A DNA stretch of 64,000 nt from Rathayibacter sp. SW19 (GTDB lineage: Bacteria > Actinomycetota > Actinomycetes > Actinomycetales > Microbacteriaceae). Positions within the stretch are counted from its first letter, which is position 1, and every line of letters begins with the position of its first letter. The notes under the pieces were generated by a model. That model did not search any database. It was not told the origin of the DNA and worked only from the letters and a program-made list of their open reading frames with translations. Position numbers and translations under genes: made by a program. Of the stretch, positions 8,872 to 17,798 are shown one piece after another. The DNA is taken from contig NZ_CP133020.1 of NCBI RefSeq assembly GCF_030866825.1, positions 1,116,001 through 1,180,000 on the forward strand, read 5' to 3'.

Positions 8872-8904
8872 GCGGGGCGACGTGTTAGCCGCGAACGTCT
8901 TGCG

Positions 8905-9843
8905 TTACGCTCGCGGGCTGTACGTTTCGATCGAGATGATGCCCGACGCCGGGTTCGAGGTCGACAGGTGCACCACCGAGAAGCCACCGGTGTCCAGCGC
9001 CGCGGCCTCGCGAATATAGGAGCCCATCGTCGTACCTGTTGCGAGGGCGATCTCGCGCAGGATGTCCGGCAGCACGGGGCCGTGACTGCACAGCACGGTC
9101 GTGCGCAATTTGCGCACGCGCCTGCCGACGACGTCACGCACGGTGGCCGACCCGTCTTCATAGGCGTCCTGGCTGATGCCGGGTTCGCGGTGGGCGCCGA
9201 GCCCATAGGCGGCGGCTAACGGCGCGACCGTCGCGGCGCAGCGCACCGCCGGGCTGGTGATCAGCTTCTGCGGCTTCCACGCCGCCATCGTCGGAACGTT
9301 GCCGACCGCTTGGCTGACGCCGCGTGCGGTCAGCGGGCGCGTCGCATCCGGACCGTCCCAATTCGTCGGCGGAACCGCCTTTCCGTGACGCAACGCGATG
9401 ATCGCGAAAGTGTTCGTCACGCCCTCGTCGACGAGGGCGGCGAACGTGTTGAGCAGTTCGACGTCGCGTTCGTAACTGAGGTATTTTCGGGCCTTCTTGA
9501 TCGTCACCCATTCCAGCGCGGCTACCTCGCCGTTCGGCATGAAGGTCGATGCAGCGACCGCCTTCTCCGACACCTCGGCGGCCCAGTAGTGCACGAACTT
9601 TTCGCGACCGCTGGAGATCACGTAGCGGGTGACCCCGAGCGGAACGCCGAGTCGAACGCGCAGTCCGGTCTCCTCTGCGACCTCACGCACCGCTGTCTGC
9701 GGCAACGTCTCGCCCGGGTCGACCTTGCCCTTGGGCAGCGAGATGTCGGCGTAGCGCGTGCGGTGGATGACGAGGATGTGCATCTTGCCGTCGATGACGC
9801 GCCAACACACCGCACCCGCGGCGTAGATCGCGGTCTCGGTCAC
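8905..9843 (-). CDS. mutT1: Nudix hydrolase fused to histidine phosphatase (MutT1-like)
   Basis: A 312-aa two-domain protein. Residues 1-140 are a Nudix domain with the box GKVDPGETLPQTAVREVAEE followed by TGL. The second half is a SixA-type histidine phosphatase, starting near residue 152 with LRHGKAVP and including TSPAVRCAATVAPLA. Mycobacterial MutT1 has this architecture and hydrolyses 8-oxo-(d)GTP and diadenosine polyphosphates. The start codon overlaps the ppk1 stop by 4 nt, so it is translated after polyphosphate kinase from the same message. Confidence 0.88.
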   Translation of the reverse strand: MTETAIYAAGAVCWRVIDGKMHILVIHRTRYADISLPKGKVDPGETLPQTAVREVAEETGLRVRLGVPLGVTRYVISSGREKFVHYWAAEVSEKAVAASTFMPNGEVAALEWVTIKKARKYLSYERDVELLNTFAALVDEGVTNTFAIIALRHGKAVPPTNWDGPDATRPLTARGVSQAVGNVPTMAAWKPQKLITSPAVRCAATVAPLAAAYGLGAHREPGISQDAYEDGSATVRDVVGRRVRKLRTTVLCSHGPVLPDILREIALATGTTMGSYIREAAALDTGGFSVVHLSTSNPASGIISIETYSPRA

Positions 9844-12047
9844 CGGCGCGAGCCCAGCCGTGGACGGTGCGAGATCTGCTGCATGAGCCTATTCTGCAGA
9901 TCGTCGAGCGGATGTCCAAGCTCGTCGACACTGTGTCGTATCCAGGTGCCATCGGATTCCAGCGCCCACGACGATGTTCGCTCGTCCATTGCGCGGTCGA
10001 TCAACGTCAGAAGTTCTGTGATGTGCGCCGGATCGGTCAGCCTCACGAGCGCCTCGACCCGACGGTCGAGATTGCGGTGCATCATGTCCGCGCTGCCGAT
10101 GTAGACCTGCGGGTCGCCGTCATTCTCGAAGGCGAAGATCCGGGAGTGCTCGAGGTAGCGGCCCAGGATCGAACGCACCCGAATGTTCTCGCTGTAGCCC
10201 TCCTGGCCGGGTTTCAGCCCGCAGATGCCGCGCACCCACAGGTCGATGGGCACCCCGGCCCGACTCGCGCGGTAGAGCGCGTCGATGATCGACTCGTCGA
10301 CGATCGAATTCAACTTCAAGCGGATGCCGCTGGGCTTGCCGATCTCCGCATTCGTGCGTTCGTTCTCGATCGCCTTGACGAGACCCTTGCGCAGGTGGAG
10401 GGGTGCGACCAGCAGTCGCTTGAACTTCTTTTCGATGGCGTAGCCGGAGAGCTCGTTGAAGAGGCGGGTGAGGTCTTTGCCGACCTGGTCGTCTGTGGTC
10501 AGCAGGCCGAAGTCTTCGTAGATCCGGCTTGTCTTCGGGTTGTAGTTGCCGGTGCCGATGTGACTGTAGTGGCGCAGCACACCTTTTTCCTGCCGCACAA
10601 CCAGTGCGAGCTTGCAGTGGGTCTTGAGCCCGACCATGCCGTACACGACGTGCACGCCGGCCTTCTCCAGTTTGCGCGCCCACTCGATGTTGGCCTGCTC
10701 ATCGAAGCGAGCCTTGATCTCCACGAGCGCCAGTACCTGTTTGCCGGCCTCGGCAGCGTCGATAAGCGCTTCGACGATCGGAGAGTCGCCGCTGGTGCGG
10801 TAGAGGGTCTGCTTGATGGCCAGCACATACGGGTCTGAGGCCGCCTGCTCGAGGAACGCCTGCACACTTGTTGCAAAGGATTCATACGGGTGATGCAGCA
10901 GCACGTCCTGGCGCGCGATCGCCGCGAAGATGTCGGCTTTCGCGTTCGGCTCCGACGGCATCAGCGCCGCTGCCGTCGTCGGCACGTGATTGGGGTAGTG
11001 CAGATCGGGGCGCTCGATCTTCGACAGGTCGAACAGCCCGCCGAGATCCAGCGGGGCTGGCAGACGATAGACCTCTTGTTCGGTCACCGTCAATTCGCGA
11101 ACGAGCAGGCCGAGGGTGACGTCATCCATGTCTGAAGTGACTTCGAGGCGGATCGGCGGCCCGAATTTGCGACGCAGAAGTTCCTTCTCCAACGCCTGGA
11201 TGAGGCTCTCGGTCTCGTCTTCGTCGACCTCGACATCCTCGTTGCGGGTGACGCGGAACACGTGGTGCTCCAGGATCTCCATGCCGGGGAACAGGTCGCC
11301 AAGGTGGTTGGCGATCAGGTCCTCGAGCATGATGAAGCGCATCTGGTCCACGGACTCGCGCGTATCGATGCGCACGAACCGCGGCAGCATCTGCGGCACC
11401 TTGAGCCGCGCGAATTGTTCCTTGCCGGTACGGGAGTTGCGCACCCGAACGGCCAGGTTCAATGACAGGCCCGAGATGTAGGGGAAGGGGTGTGCGGGGT
11501 CGACGGCCAAAGGCATCAGAACGGGGAAGATCTTCTGCGAGAAGATCTCACGCATCTGGGCGCGGTCCCCTGCATCCAGGCTGTCCCAGCTGGCGATCGT
11601 GATGCCGGCCTCTGCCAGCGCCGGCAAGACAAGGTCTTGATAAGCGGCGGCGTGACGCAATTGCAGCTCATGCGCCTTCTCGGAGATATCGGCGAGTACA
11701 TCCAGTGGCGCACGGCCGATATTCGTCGGCACGGCCAGCCCGGTCAGGATGCGGCGCTTCAGCCCCGCGACGCGCACCATGAAGAACTCGTCGAGGTTGC
11801 TGGCGAAGATCGCGAGGAAGTTGGCGCGCTCGAGCACGGGAATGCTCGGGTCTTCGCCCAGTTCGAGCACACGCTGGTTGAACGCCAGCCAGCTGATTTC
11901 ACGGTCAAGGTATCGATCGGCAGGCAGCGTCGGATCGATCGATGGATTCCACGGTTCGAAGTCGTCGTCGAAATCGCTGCCCAGCCCGCGATCGATTGGG
12001 CCCGAGTCGATCGGGCCGGTGTCCGTCAGTGTGTTCTCGCCGTCCAT
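9840..12047 (-). CDS. ppk1: Polyphosphate kinase 1
   Basis: A 735-aa enzyme of full family length. N and H domains come first (DREISWLAFNQRVLELGEDP, residues 48-67), then two phospholipase-D-like catalytic halves. The segment LRHYSHIGTGNYNPKTSRIY carries the autophosphorylated histidine, and a second histidine lies in VYIGSADMMHRNLDRRVE. It reversibly makes polyphosphate from ATP. The first 45 residues are acidic and low-complexity (SDFDDDFEPWN). The downstream mutT1 overlaps by 4 nt. Confidence 0.97.
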   Translation of the reverse strand: MDGENTLTDTGPIDSGPIDRGLGSDFDDDFEPWNPSIDPTLPADRYLDREISWLAFNQRVLELGEDPSIPVLERANFLAIFASNLDEFFMVRVAGLKRRILTGLAVPTNIGRAPLDVLADISEKAHELQLRHAAAYQDLVLPALAEAGITIASWDSLDAGDRAQMREIFSQKIFPVLMPLAVDPAHPFPYISGLSLNLAVRVRNSRTGKEQFARLKVPQMLPRFVRIDTRESVDQMRFIMLEDLIANHLGDLFPGMEILEHHVFRVTRNEDVEVDEDETESLIQALEKELLRRKFGPPIRLEVTSDMDDVTLGLLVRELTVTEQEVYRLPAPLDLGGLFDLSKIERPDLHYPNHVPTTAAALMPSEPNAKADIFAAIARQDVLLHHPYESFATSVQAFLEQAASDPYVLAIKQTLYRTSGDSPIVEALIDAAEAGKQVLALVEIKARFDEQANIEWARKLEKAGVHVVYGMVGLKTHCKLALVVRQEKGVLRHYSHIGTGNYNPKTSRIYEDFGLLTTDDQVGKDLTRLFNELSGYAIEKKFKRLLVAPLHLRKGLVKAIENERTNAEIGKPSGIRLKLNSIVDESIIDALYRASRAGVPIDLWVRGICGLKPGQEGYSENIRVRSILGRYLEHSRIFAFENDGDPQVYIGSADMMHRNLDRRVEALVRLTDPAHITELLTLIDRAMDERTSSWALESDGTWIRHSVDELGHPLDDLQNRLMQQISHRPRLGSRR

Positions 12048-12090
12048 GCCCTCATCATTGCACCAGAGACCGCGCGGTAGGGAGGACTAC

Positions 12091-12183
12091 TGGTCGAGAA
12101 GGCTGTGAGCCTTCGGCCCATCAGCGGAGCCGACGAGCTGCCGTCTCCGCTGGTCGAGGAGCGCAGTGACGCGGCAGCGACCG
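12091..12183. repeat. Degenerate intergenic repeat with terminator-like hairpin
   Basis: Two TGGTCGAG motifs (12091 and about 12151) belong to the window's intergenic repeat family. Between them GAAGGCT-GTG-AGCCTTC (12098-12114) forms a perfect 7-bp hairpin that may terminate mshD transcription before ppk1. Confidence 0.45.
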
Positions 12184-12185
12184 GG

Positions 12186-13100
12186 TTAGCGGGGAATGCG
12201 ACGGTACTGCACATCGACGGTGTGGTCGAGGAAACCGAGCGAACGGTACAGGTGCACGGCCGCAGCGTTGTCCGCCTCGACATACAGGGTCGCCGCCGTG
12301 CTGCCGCGCTCGCGCAGCCGCGCCAGCCCCGCACGCATCAGCGATCTTCCCAGCCCCTGGCCGGCGGATGCCGCGGCCACCCCGATCACATAGATCTCGC
12401 CTTCCTGCGCATCCGGCTCGATCTTCAGCCAGTTGTAGCCGACCATGCGGCCCGCCTGATCGCGTGCGATCAGAAAGTCGCCAGCGTTGAACCACGGCTC
12501 AGCCATGCGCTCCCCCAGGTCGGCAAGCGTGACTGCGCCCTGTTCCGGATGCGTCGCGAAAACCGCCGCGTTCAACGCCATCCATTCGGCGTCGTCGATT
12601 CCAGGGCGGAACGCCGTGATTGCCGGGTGCGCCGCGCCGCCGTGCAGCGCCCCCGGTCGCGCGACGAGTTCCGGTCGCGCATCCAGCGGCGCCCGCAGTT
12701 GCAGCAGGCGCCGCACCGCATCGAACCCATGCCGTTCCGCGAGAATACGCGCGGCCGGATGGTCGCCGTGCGCCCATGCGGTCAGCTCGCCGGTCACGGT
12801 CGCAAGCAGGCCGTTCAACGCGATGCCGCCGAGCCCTTTGCCGCGGAACACAGGGTCGATGACGAAGTCCAATTGCCCGTGGCCGAGGATCGCAGCCCCG
12901 ATCGCTCTGGCGTGCTCCTGCGCCGACCACACCGTCGCAACGATCGGCGTGCGCCGGCCGGAGGTGACATCGAAACGCGACTGCTCGTTGAACGGGTCGT
13001 AACCGTCTTCCTCGCGCGCGGCATCCGCAACCCGAAAGAAGTCGGCCGCGGCGGCGGCATCCGTCAGATCAGTGACTGACAGGCGGAGCGAGTCGCTCAT
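12186..13100 (-). CDS. mshD: Mycothiol synthase MshD (GCN5-related acetyltransferase)
   Basis: A 304-aa protein with tandem GNAT domains. Acetyl-CoA-binding segments are FRGKGLGGIALNGLL in the N-terminal half and VAAASAGQGLGRSLM in the C-terminal half. The ending LYVEADNAAAVHLYRSLGF is typical of MshD. It catalyses the last step of mycothiol synthesis, acetylating Cys-GlcN-Ins. It overlaps the end of glnR by 32 nt; the glnR-mshD pair is also found in mycobacteria. Confidence 0.93.
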   Translation of the reverse strand: MSDSLRLSVTDLTDAAAAADFFRVADAAREEDGYDPFNEQSRFDVTSGRRTPIVATVWSAQEHARAIGAAILGHGQLDFVIDPVFRGKGLGGIALNGLLATVTGELTAWAHGDHPAARILAERHGFDAVRRLLQLRAPLDARPELVARPGALHGGAAHPAITAFRPGIDDAEWMALNAAVFATHPEQGAVTLADLGERMAEPWFNAGDFLIARDQAGRMVGYNWLKIEPDAQEGEIYVIGVAAASAGQGLGRSLMRAGLARLRERGSTAATLYVEADNAAAVHLYRSLGFLDHTVDVQYRRIPR

Positions 13101-13761
13101 TGTCTTCTTCCGTGACGTTGAATCGATAGCCGACGTTGCGCACGGTGCCGATCAGCGATTCGAGATCGCCGAGCTTGGCGCGCAGCCGCCGCACGTGCAC
13201 GTCGACCGTGCGGGTGCCGCCGAAGTAGTCGTAGCCCCAGACCTCGCTGAGCAGTTGCTCGCGGGTGAACACGCGCGAGGGGTGAGTCGCAAGAAAACGC
13301 AGCAACTCGAACTCCTTGAACGTCAGATCCAGCGGTTGACCGCGCACCTTCGCCGAATAACTGGCCTCATCGATGGTGACGCCAGAGGCTTGGATCTTCG
13401 ACTGCAGCGGGTCTTGCGCGTGCCGCCCCAGGGCGAGCCGGATGCGTGCATCAACCTCTGCGGGCCCGGCCGCTTCGAGCACGACGTCATCGACTCCCCA
13501 TTCGGCGCTGACCGCCGCAAGCCCGCCTTCTGTGATGACCAGCAGCATGGGCACCGTGATCCCGGTGGTCGTGAGGATCTTGCAGAGCGACTTGGCGCTG
13601 GCCAGATCTCGCCTGCCGTCGACGAAGATCAGGTCGCAGCGGGGCGCGTTCACCAGTGAGGCCGGCTCTGCTGGAATGCTGCGCACGCGATGGCTGAGCA
13701 GTTCAAGCGCCGGCAGCACGTCACTGTCAGGCGCTGAAGTGAGGATCAAAAGCTCCGGCAA
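13069..13761 (-). CDS. glnR: GlnR-type winged-helix regulator with atypical receiver domain
   Basis: I choose the TTG at 13761 (MPELLILTSAPDSDVLPAL) because GGGAGG sits five bases upstream and the alignment with mycobacterial GlnR begins there. The product is 230 aa. Its receiver domain (IFVDGRRDLASAKSLCKIL, then LLVITEGGLAAVSAEWGVDD) keeps one Asp but lacks the usual acidic pocket and Lys. The C-terminal OmpR-type winged helix (LDLTFKEFELLRFLATHP to VHVRRLRAKLGDLESLIGT) is intact. GlnR controls nitrogen assimilation in actinobacteria. It overlaps mshD downstream. Confidence 0.85.
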   Translation of the reverse strand: MPELLILTSAPDSDVLPALELLSHRVRSIPAEPASLVNAPRCDLIFVDGRRDLASAKSLCKILTTTGITVPMLLVITEGGLAAVSAEWGVDDVVLEAAGPAEVDARIRLALGRHAQDPLQSKIQASGVTIDEASYSAKVRGQPLDLTFKEFELLRFLATHPSRVFTREQLLSEVWGYDYFGGTRTVDVHVRRLRAKLGDLESLIGTVRNVGYRFNVTEEDNERLAPPVSH

Positions 13762-13853
13762 TGCACCTCCCGCGTCGTGCGTACCGGCAATTCTATCGGA
13801 GAGCTTGCAACGCCCATGAAGCGGCGTGCGTGGCAAAGAGGCACAATAGGGGG

Positions 13854-14147
13854 GTGACGCAAGAGACGCTCGCCCCTGCCACCCGGTGGAGCAGCATCGT
13901 CGCGGCCTGGCTCCTGGCCGCCGTCGCAGCCGTGTGCATTTGGCTGCTTTCACCACAGGCGCAGTACTCCACCTGGCTGTCGCTGAGCCTCGGCGGTGCG
14001 ATGGTCGCGACGCTGGCCATCCAGCTGGCCACCCGGCAGAAGAATGGATTCGTCGGCCGCCTCATTGCCAGCGTTGTCGGGGTGCTGATCGTGCTGGCGA
14101 TTGCAGCCCTTGTGCTCTGGATCATCGCTATCACCGCGACCGGCTAG
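13854..14147 (+). CDS. Small membrane protein, 97 aa
   Basis: The GTG start at 13854 (MTQETLAPATRWSSIVAAW) is preceded by AGGGG. Three hydrophobic segments are visible: IVAAWLLAAVAAVCIWLL (about 16-33), LSLGGAMVATLAIQL (about 45-60) and LIASVVGVLIVLAIAALVLW (about 72-92). It is divergent from glnR with about 90 bp between the starts. The function is unknown. Confidence 0.7.
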   Translation: MTQETLAPATRWSSIVAAWLLAAVAAVCIWLLSPQAQYSTWLSLSLGGAMVATLAIQLATRQKNGFVGRLIASVVGVLIVLAIAALVLWIIAITATG

Positions 14148-14157
14148 ACTTGCAGCC

Positions 14158-14268
14158 ATGCTTGTGACCTTGGAAATCGTCTTCGTCGGACTTCTCGGCC
14201 TTGCGAGTTTGGCGATCGCGGGCGTTTCGGTCATCGTCGTGTACAACCTCTTTCGGGGGCAGCGCTAA
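14158..14268 (+). CDS. 36-aa single-pass membrane protein
   Basis: ATG 14158 to TAA 14268 encodes one long helix (LEIVFVGLLGLASLAIAGVS, then VIVVYNLF) ending in a short basic tail RGQR. It lies 10 bp after the preceding small membrane gene and 15 bp before the nitrobindin gene, in an evident operon. The ribosome site is weak. Confidence 0.5.
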   Translation: MLVTLEIVFVGLLGLASLAIAGVSVIVVYNLFRGQR

Positions 14269-14283
14269 GCGCTTGGGTCGATC

Positions 14284-14880
14284 ATGATCGAAATACCCAG
14301 CGGGCTCTCTTCCGAGCTTGTGCCGCTGTCGTGGCTGCTCGGCGTCTGGGAGGGCACCGGCGTGATCGACTACAAGATCGGCGCGAACCGCGTGCAGCAT
14401 GCATTCGGGCAGCGCATCAGTTTCAGTCACGATGGGCTCCCATTCGTCAACTACTCCGCATTCAGTTGGCAGCTCGACGACGATGCAACGCCGCTCGCGG
14501 CGGAGACCGGCTATTGGCGGCTGCACCGGCCGCGCGTCGACGGCGACCCCGGGCCAGGGATGCTGCCACCAACCGGTACGCCGCCGTTCACCGACGCGGA
14601 GGCGGTCGAAAGACTGCGCTCCGAGGGAGGTGGCTTCGACATCGAAGCCATGATCGTTCATCCGGAAGGCGTCAGCGAATTGTATTTTGGTAGTGTTGCC
14701 GGACCTCGCATCGACCTGGCCACTGACGCCGTCATGCGCACGTCTGGTGCCAAAGACTACGCGGCGGCAACGCGCATGTACGGCCTTGTCGAATCCCACC
14801 TGCTCTGGGCCTGGGATATCGCGGCCCTCGGCCAGGACTTGCGCACGCATGCGTCAGCGCGACTTGCGAGGGTTCAGTGA
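14284..14880 (+). CDS. Nitrobindin-like FABP-fold heme-binding protein
   Basis: A 198-aa protein with the family motif LLGVWEGTG (residues 19-27), the strand pattern of a 10-stranded beta-barrel (YWRLHRPR) and a C-terminal LWAWDIAALGQDL. Relatives are nitrobindins and mycobacterial Rv0813c/Rv2717c, which bind heme b and act on nitric oxide or peroxynitrite. The TGA stop overlaps the start of the folate-binding gene, indicating coupled translation. Confidence 0.85.
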   Translation: MIEIPSGLSSELVPLSWLLGVWEGTGVIDYKIGANRVQHAFGQRISFSHDGLPFVNYSAFSWQLDDDATPLAAETGYWRLHRPRVDGDPGPGMLPPTGTPPFTDAEAVERLRSEGGGFDIEAMIVHPEGVSELYFGSVAGPRIDLATDAVMRTSGAKDYAAATRMYGLVESHLLWAWDIAALGQDLRTHASARLARVQ

Positions 14881-16028
14881 TGGCGGCATCCGCGTTCCTT
14901 GCGCTGCCGGGTGCCGTCGACGGCTCCGGGCCGGACGCCGGTGTGCCCGCGCACTACGGCAACCCGCTTGGCGAACAGCGCAGGCTGGCCGCGGGCGAGG
15001 CGATCGTCGACCTGTCGAACCGCGCCGTGGTCTCGATCGGGGGGCCGGATCGGCTGAGTTGGCTCGACTCGATCAGCAGCCAGCGGTTGATCGGTTTGCC
15101 GCCGGGCGAATCGTCTGAGACGTTGCTGCTCGATGCGAACGGACACGTCGAACACGCGGTGCGCCTGATCGACGACGGCGAAACGCTCTGGCTGCTCATC
15201 GAGGGCTCCCAGACCGAGGCGCTGCTCGGTTTTCTGCAACGGATGCGCTTCATGCTGCGTGTCGAACCGGCGGACCGCACCGCCGAATTCGCCACGATCG
15301 GGTTTTGTGCACGGAGCAACCCGGCAGACGGACCTCTGATCGACCCGGCCGTCTCGAATGGCGTCCCGCTCAACTGGCACGACCCGTGGCAGGCCGTTGC
15401 CCGCGGCGGCCACCAATATGCAGTGACGGATTCCCACCCCGGCACCGGCTGGACGTGGACCGAAACCCTGGTGCCGCGTGCCGCACTGGCAGGGCTGGCG
15501 CGCCGAGCGGCATCCGGAGACCTGGCGGTGGCGGGCACAATCGCCGTGGACGCGTTGCGGATCGCCGCATGGCGCCCGCGGTTCGCAACCGAGGTCGACG
15601 CGAAGACCATCCCGCACGAACTGGACTGGCTGCGCACCGCCGTTCACCTGAGCAAGGGCTGCTATCGCGGTCAGGAAACCGTCGCGAAGGTGCACAATCT
15701 CGGGCATCCGCCGCGCCGACTGGTGCTGCTGCACCTGGACGGGTCGGAGGGCGCGCTGCCCGCGCCGGGGTCTCCCGTCAGCATCGAGCGCGAGGGCGAG
15801 CACCGCGTGGTCGGTCAGGTGACCTCCAGTGCGCTGCACTACGAGCTCGGCCCGATTGCTCTCGCAATCCTCAAGCGATCGACGGATGCGACCGCCACGC
15901 TGCACGTCGACGCCGCCGGCGTCGACGTGGCTGCGGCCCAGGAGCTGATCGTGCCGACCGATGCCGGAGCGGAAGCGAACGTACCGAGACTGCCACGGCT
16001 CGGGGCTGTTACTCGATCGAAGCGCTGA
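14877..16028 (+). CDS. YgfZ/GcvT-like folate-binding protein
   Basis: About 383 aa; GTG 14877 and ATG 14880 are adjacent and either may be used. The family motif KGCYRGQETVAKVHNLG is present, with the conserved Cys of tRNA-modifying YgfZ proteins. The aminomethyltransferase-like folate domain starts near ALVDLSNRA-type sequence (AIVDLSNRAVVSIGGPDRL). YgfZ proteins help assemble or repair iron-sulfur clusters. Its pairing with a nitrobindin gene suggests redox or nitrosative stress. A matching pair occurs in the mycobacterial mshD-glnR neighbourhood. Confidence 0.87.
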   Translation: MMAASAFLALPGAVDGSGPDAGVPAHYGNPLGEQRRLAAGEAIVDLSNRAVVSIGGPDRLSWLDSISSQRLIGLPPGESSETLLLDANGHVEHAVRLIDDGETLWLLIEGSQTEALLGFLQRMRFMLRVEPADRTAEFATIGFCARSNPADGPLIDPAVSNGVPLNWHDPWQAVARGGHQYAVTDSHPGTGWTWTETLVPRAALAGLARRAASGDLAVAGTIAVDALRIAAWRPRFATEVDAKTIPHELDWLRTAVHLSKGCYRGQETVAKVHNLGHPPRRLVLLHLDGSEGALPAPGSPVSIEREGEHRVVGQVTSSALHYELGPIALAILKRSTDATATLHVDAAGVDVAAAQELIVPTDAGAEANVPRLPRLGAVTRSKR

Positions 16029-16150
16029 GTTCGGCCGGCGCCGCTGGTGCAATGCAACGTGTGCATGCCGGCAGGGTCGCTGCGGTGATGCATGGGCTCC
16101 TGCTCGATTTCTCATCGAGAACGCACAGGAAAGGTTTATAGAAAAGAGAC

Positions 16151-17758
16151 ATGAGCGAGCCCCAGATGCCCAAAAATGCCCAGACCTCCAAGCCGGCCCA
16201 GACCTCCAAGCCGGCACAGGGTTCCACACAGGCAGAGCGGTCGAGGCGCGAGGCCCGGCAGTCTCCCGTTCTGACCAGGCGCAGGGTGCTGATCGGCGGG
16301 GGCATCGTCGGCGTCGGCGCGTTCCTCGGCGGAATCTTCGCGGAACCGATCGTCAGCGGCGTGTTGCCGACGGGCGCACCGACGCCGACTCCAACAGCAA
16401 CGCCTGCACCCGTTCCGATGCACGCCTTCGTCAGCACGAAGCTGACAGCACCGAAGATCACCGTGACCAAACGGGGTCGCACAGCGCCCGGCATGATCTT
16501 CATCGATCCACAGACCGAAGGAAGTTTCAAAGGCCTGATCATCCGCCAATCTGGCGAGCCGGTCTGGATTGAACCGACCGGTGCGACGCTGACGGACCTG
16601 CGCGTGCAGACCTATCAGGGCCGGCCGGTGTTGACCTATTGGTCAGGCAAGAGCAATACCGGGCACGGTGACGGCACGGGAACGATCCTCGACACGAGCT
16701 ACAAGACGATCGCAACGGTCTCGGCCGGCAACGGCATCAAGGCCGATCTGCACGAATTCAATCTCACCGCGAACGGAACCGCGCTGATCACGGCGTATCC
16801 GGTCGTCACAGCAGACCTGACCCCGCTTGGCGGCCCGGCCAACGGCTACATTTACGACTGCCACGTGCAGGAGATCGACATCGCGAGCGGTGCCGTGCTG
16901 CTGGATTGGAGCGCGATGGATCATGTCGATCTCAGCGAGACTTACCTGACGCTCAAGACGGACCCCGGCAAAGACGGCACAACTGCCAGCCGTGCCTTCG
17001 ACCCATACCACCTGAACTCTGTGGATGCCGATGGCGACGCTCTGCTCGTGTCGGCCAGGCACACGCACACCGTCTATCGCATCGATCGGAAGACGGGCGA
17101 TGTTCGCTGGCGCTTCGGCGGCCGCATGAGCGACATCACGGTCGCGCCCGATGCGGTCTTCGCTTGGCAACACGATGTGCGGCGCCAAGCAGACGGGTCG
17201 ATCACCCTGTTCGACAACCATTTGTACACCGGCCAGACGGATGGCGTGTCGCGCGGCATGGCGTTCGTCGTCGACGAGAGCGCGCAGACCTCCACGTTGA
17301 AGCAGGCGTACGCCTACGACAAGCACCTCGGCACCGCGATGGGGAGCACCCAGGTACTCGGCAACGGCAACGTGCTGGTCGGCTGGGGCACGGACCCGTC
17401 CATGACCGAATTCACTGCGGACGGGCAGATGGTGTACGAGGCCGGCGACCTCGGCACCGGCTGCTACCGGGCGAACAAGTCGGTCTGGAGCGCGCAGCCG
17501 ACGACAGTGCCCGATGTTGCGGCGAAGGCCGCGGCCGACGGTGCGATGACGGTCTATGCGAGCTGGAACGGCGCGACGAATGTCGCATCCTGGAATATTC
17601 TCACCGGTGCCTCAGCGGCGTCCCTCGTGATCGTCGCCACAGCGGCAAGCGCCGGCTTCGAGAGCTCAGCAGCCGTTCCTGCGGCCGCAATGGTCGCGGT
17701 GCAGGCGCTGGACGGCGACGGAAAGGTGTTGGCGACATCCGCCGTCTCTTCGGTTTGA
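16151..17758 (+). CDS. Arylsulfotransferase (ASST)-family exported protein
   Basis: A 535-aa protein. A Gln/Lys/Pro-rich leader precedes TRRRVLIGGGIVGVGAFLGG (37-56), a Tat-like twin-arginine signal or membrane anchor, then a Pro-Thr linker (APTPTPTATPAP). The body shows the ASST propeller motifs HEFNLTANGTALIT, DPYHLNSVDADGDALLVSAR and WRFGGRMSDI. The His in the HEFN and HTVYRI regions is positioned like the catalytic histidine of aryl-sulfate sulfotransferases. The substrate is unknown. The neighbouring gpmA is 40 bp downstream and probably has its own promoter. Confidence 0.82.
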   Translation: MSEPQMPKNAQTSKPAQTSKPAQGSTQAERSRREARQSPVLTRRRVLIGGGIVGVGAFLGGIFAEPIVSGVLPTGAPTPTPTATPAPVPMHAFVSTKLTAPKITVTKRGRTAPGMIFIDPQTEGSFKGLIIRQSGEPVWIEPTGATLTDLRVQTYQGRPVLTYWSGKSNTGHGDGTGTILDTSYKTIATVSAGNGIKADLHEFNLTANGTALITAYPVVTADLTPLGGPANGYIYDCHVQEIDIASGAVLLDWSAMDHVDLSETYLTLKTDPGKDGTTASRAFDPYHLNSVDADGDALLVSARHTHTVYRIDRKTGDVRWRFGGRMSDITVAPDAVFAWQHDVRRQADGSITLFDNHLYTGQTDGVSRGMAFVVDESAQTSTLKQAYAYDKHLGTAMGSTQVLGNGNVLVGWGTDPSMTEFTADGQMVYEAGDLGTGCYRANKSVWSAQPTTVPDVAAKAAADGAMTVYASWNGATNVASWNILTGASAASLVIVATAASAGFESSAAVPAAAMVAVQALDGDGKVLATSAVSSV

Positions 17759-17798
17759 CGCACGAAAACGAGCCGCACCGGGCCGCTAGATTGGAACA

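Noticed and set aside
14874..16229. 451-codon minus-strand frame over the YgfZ-like gene
   Set aside because: Covers a gene with strong family motifs on the plus strand; its own product has no recognisable domain.
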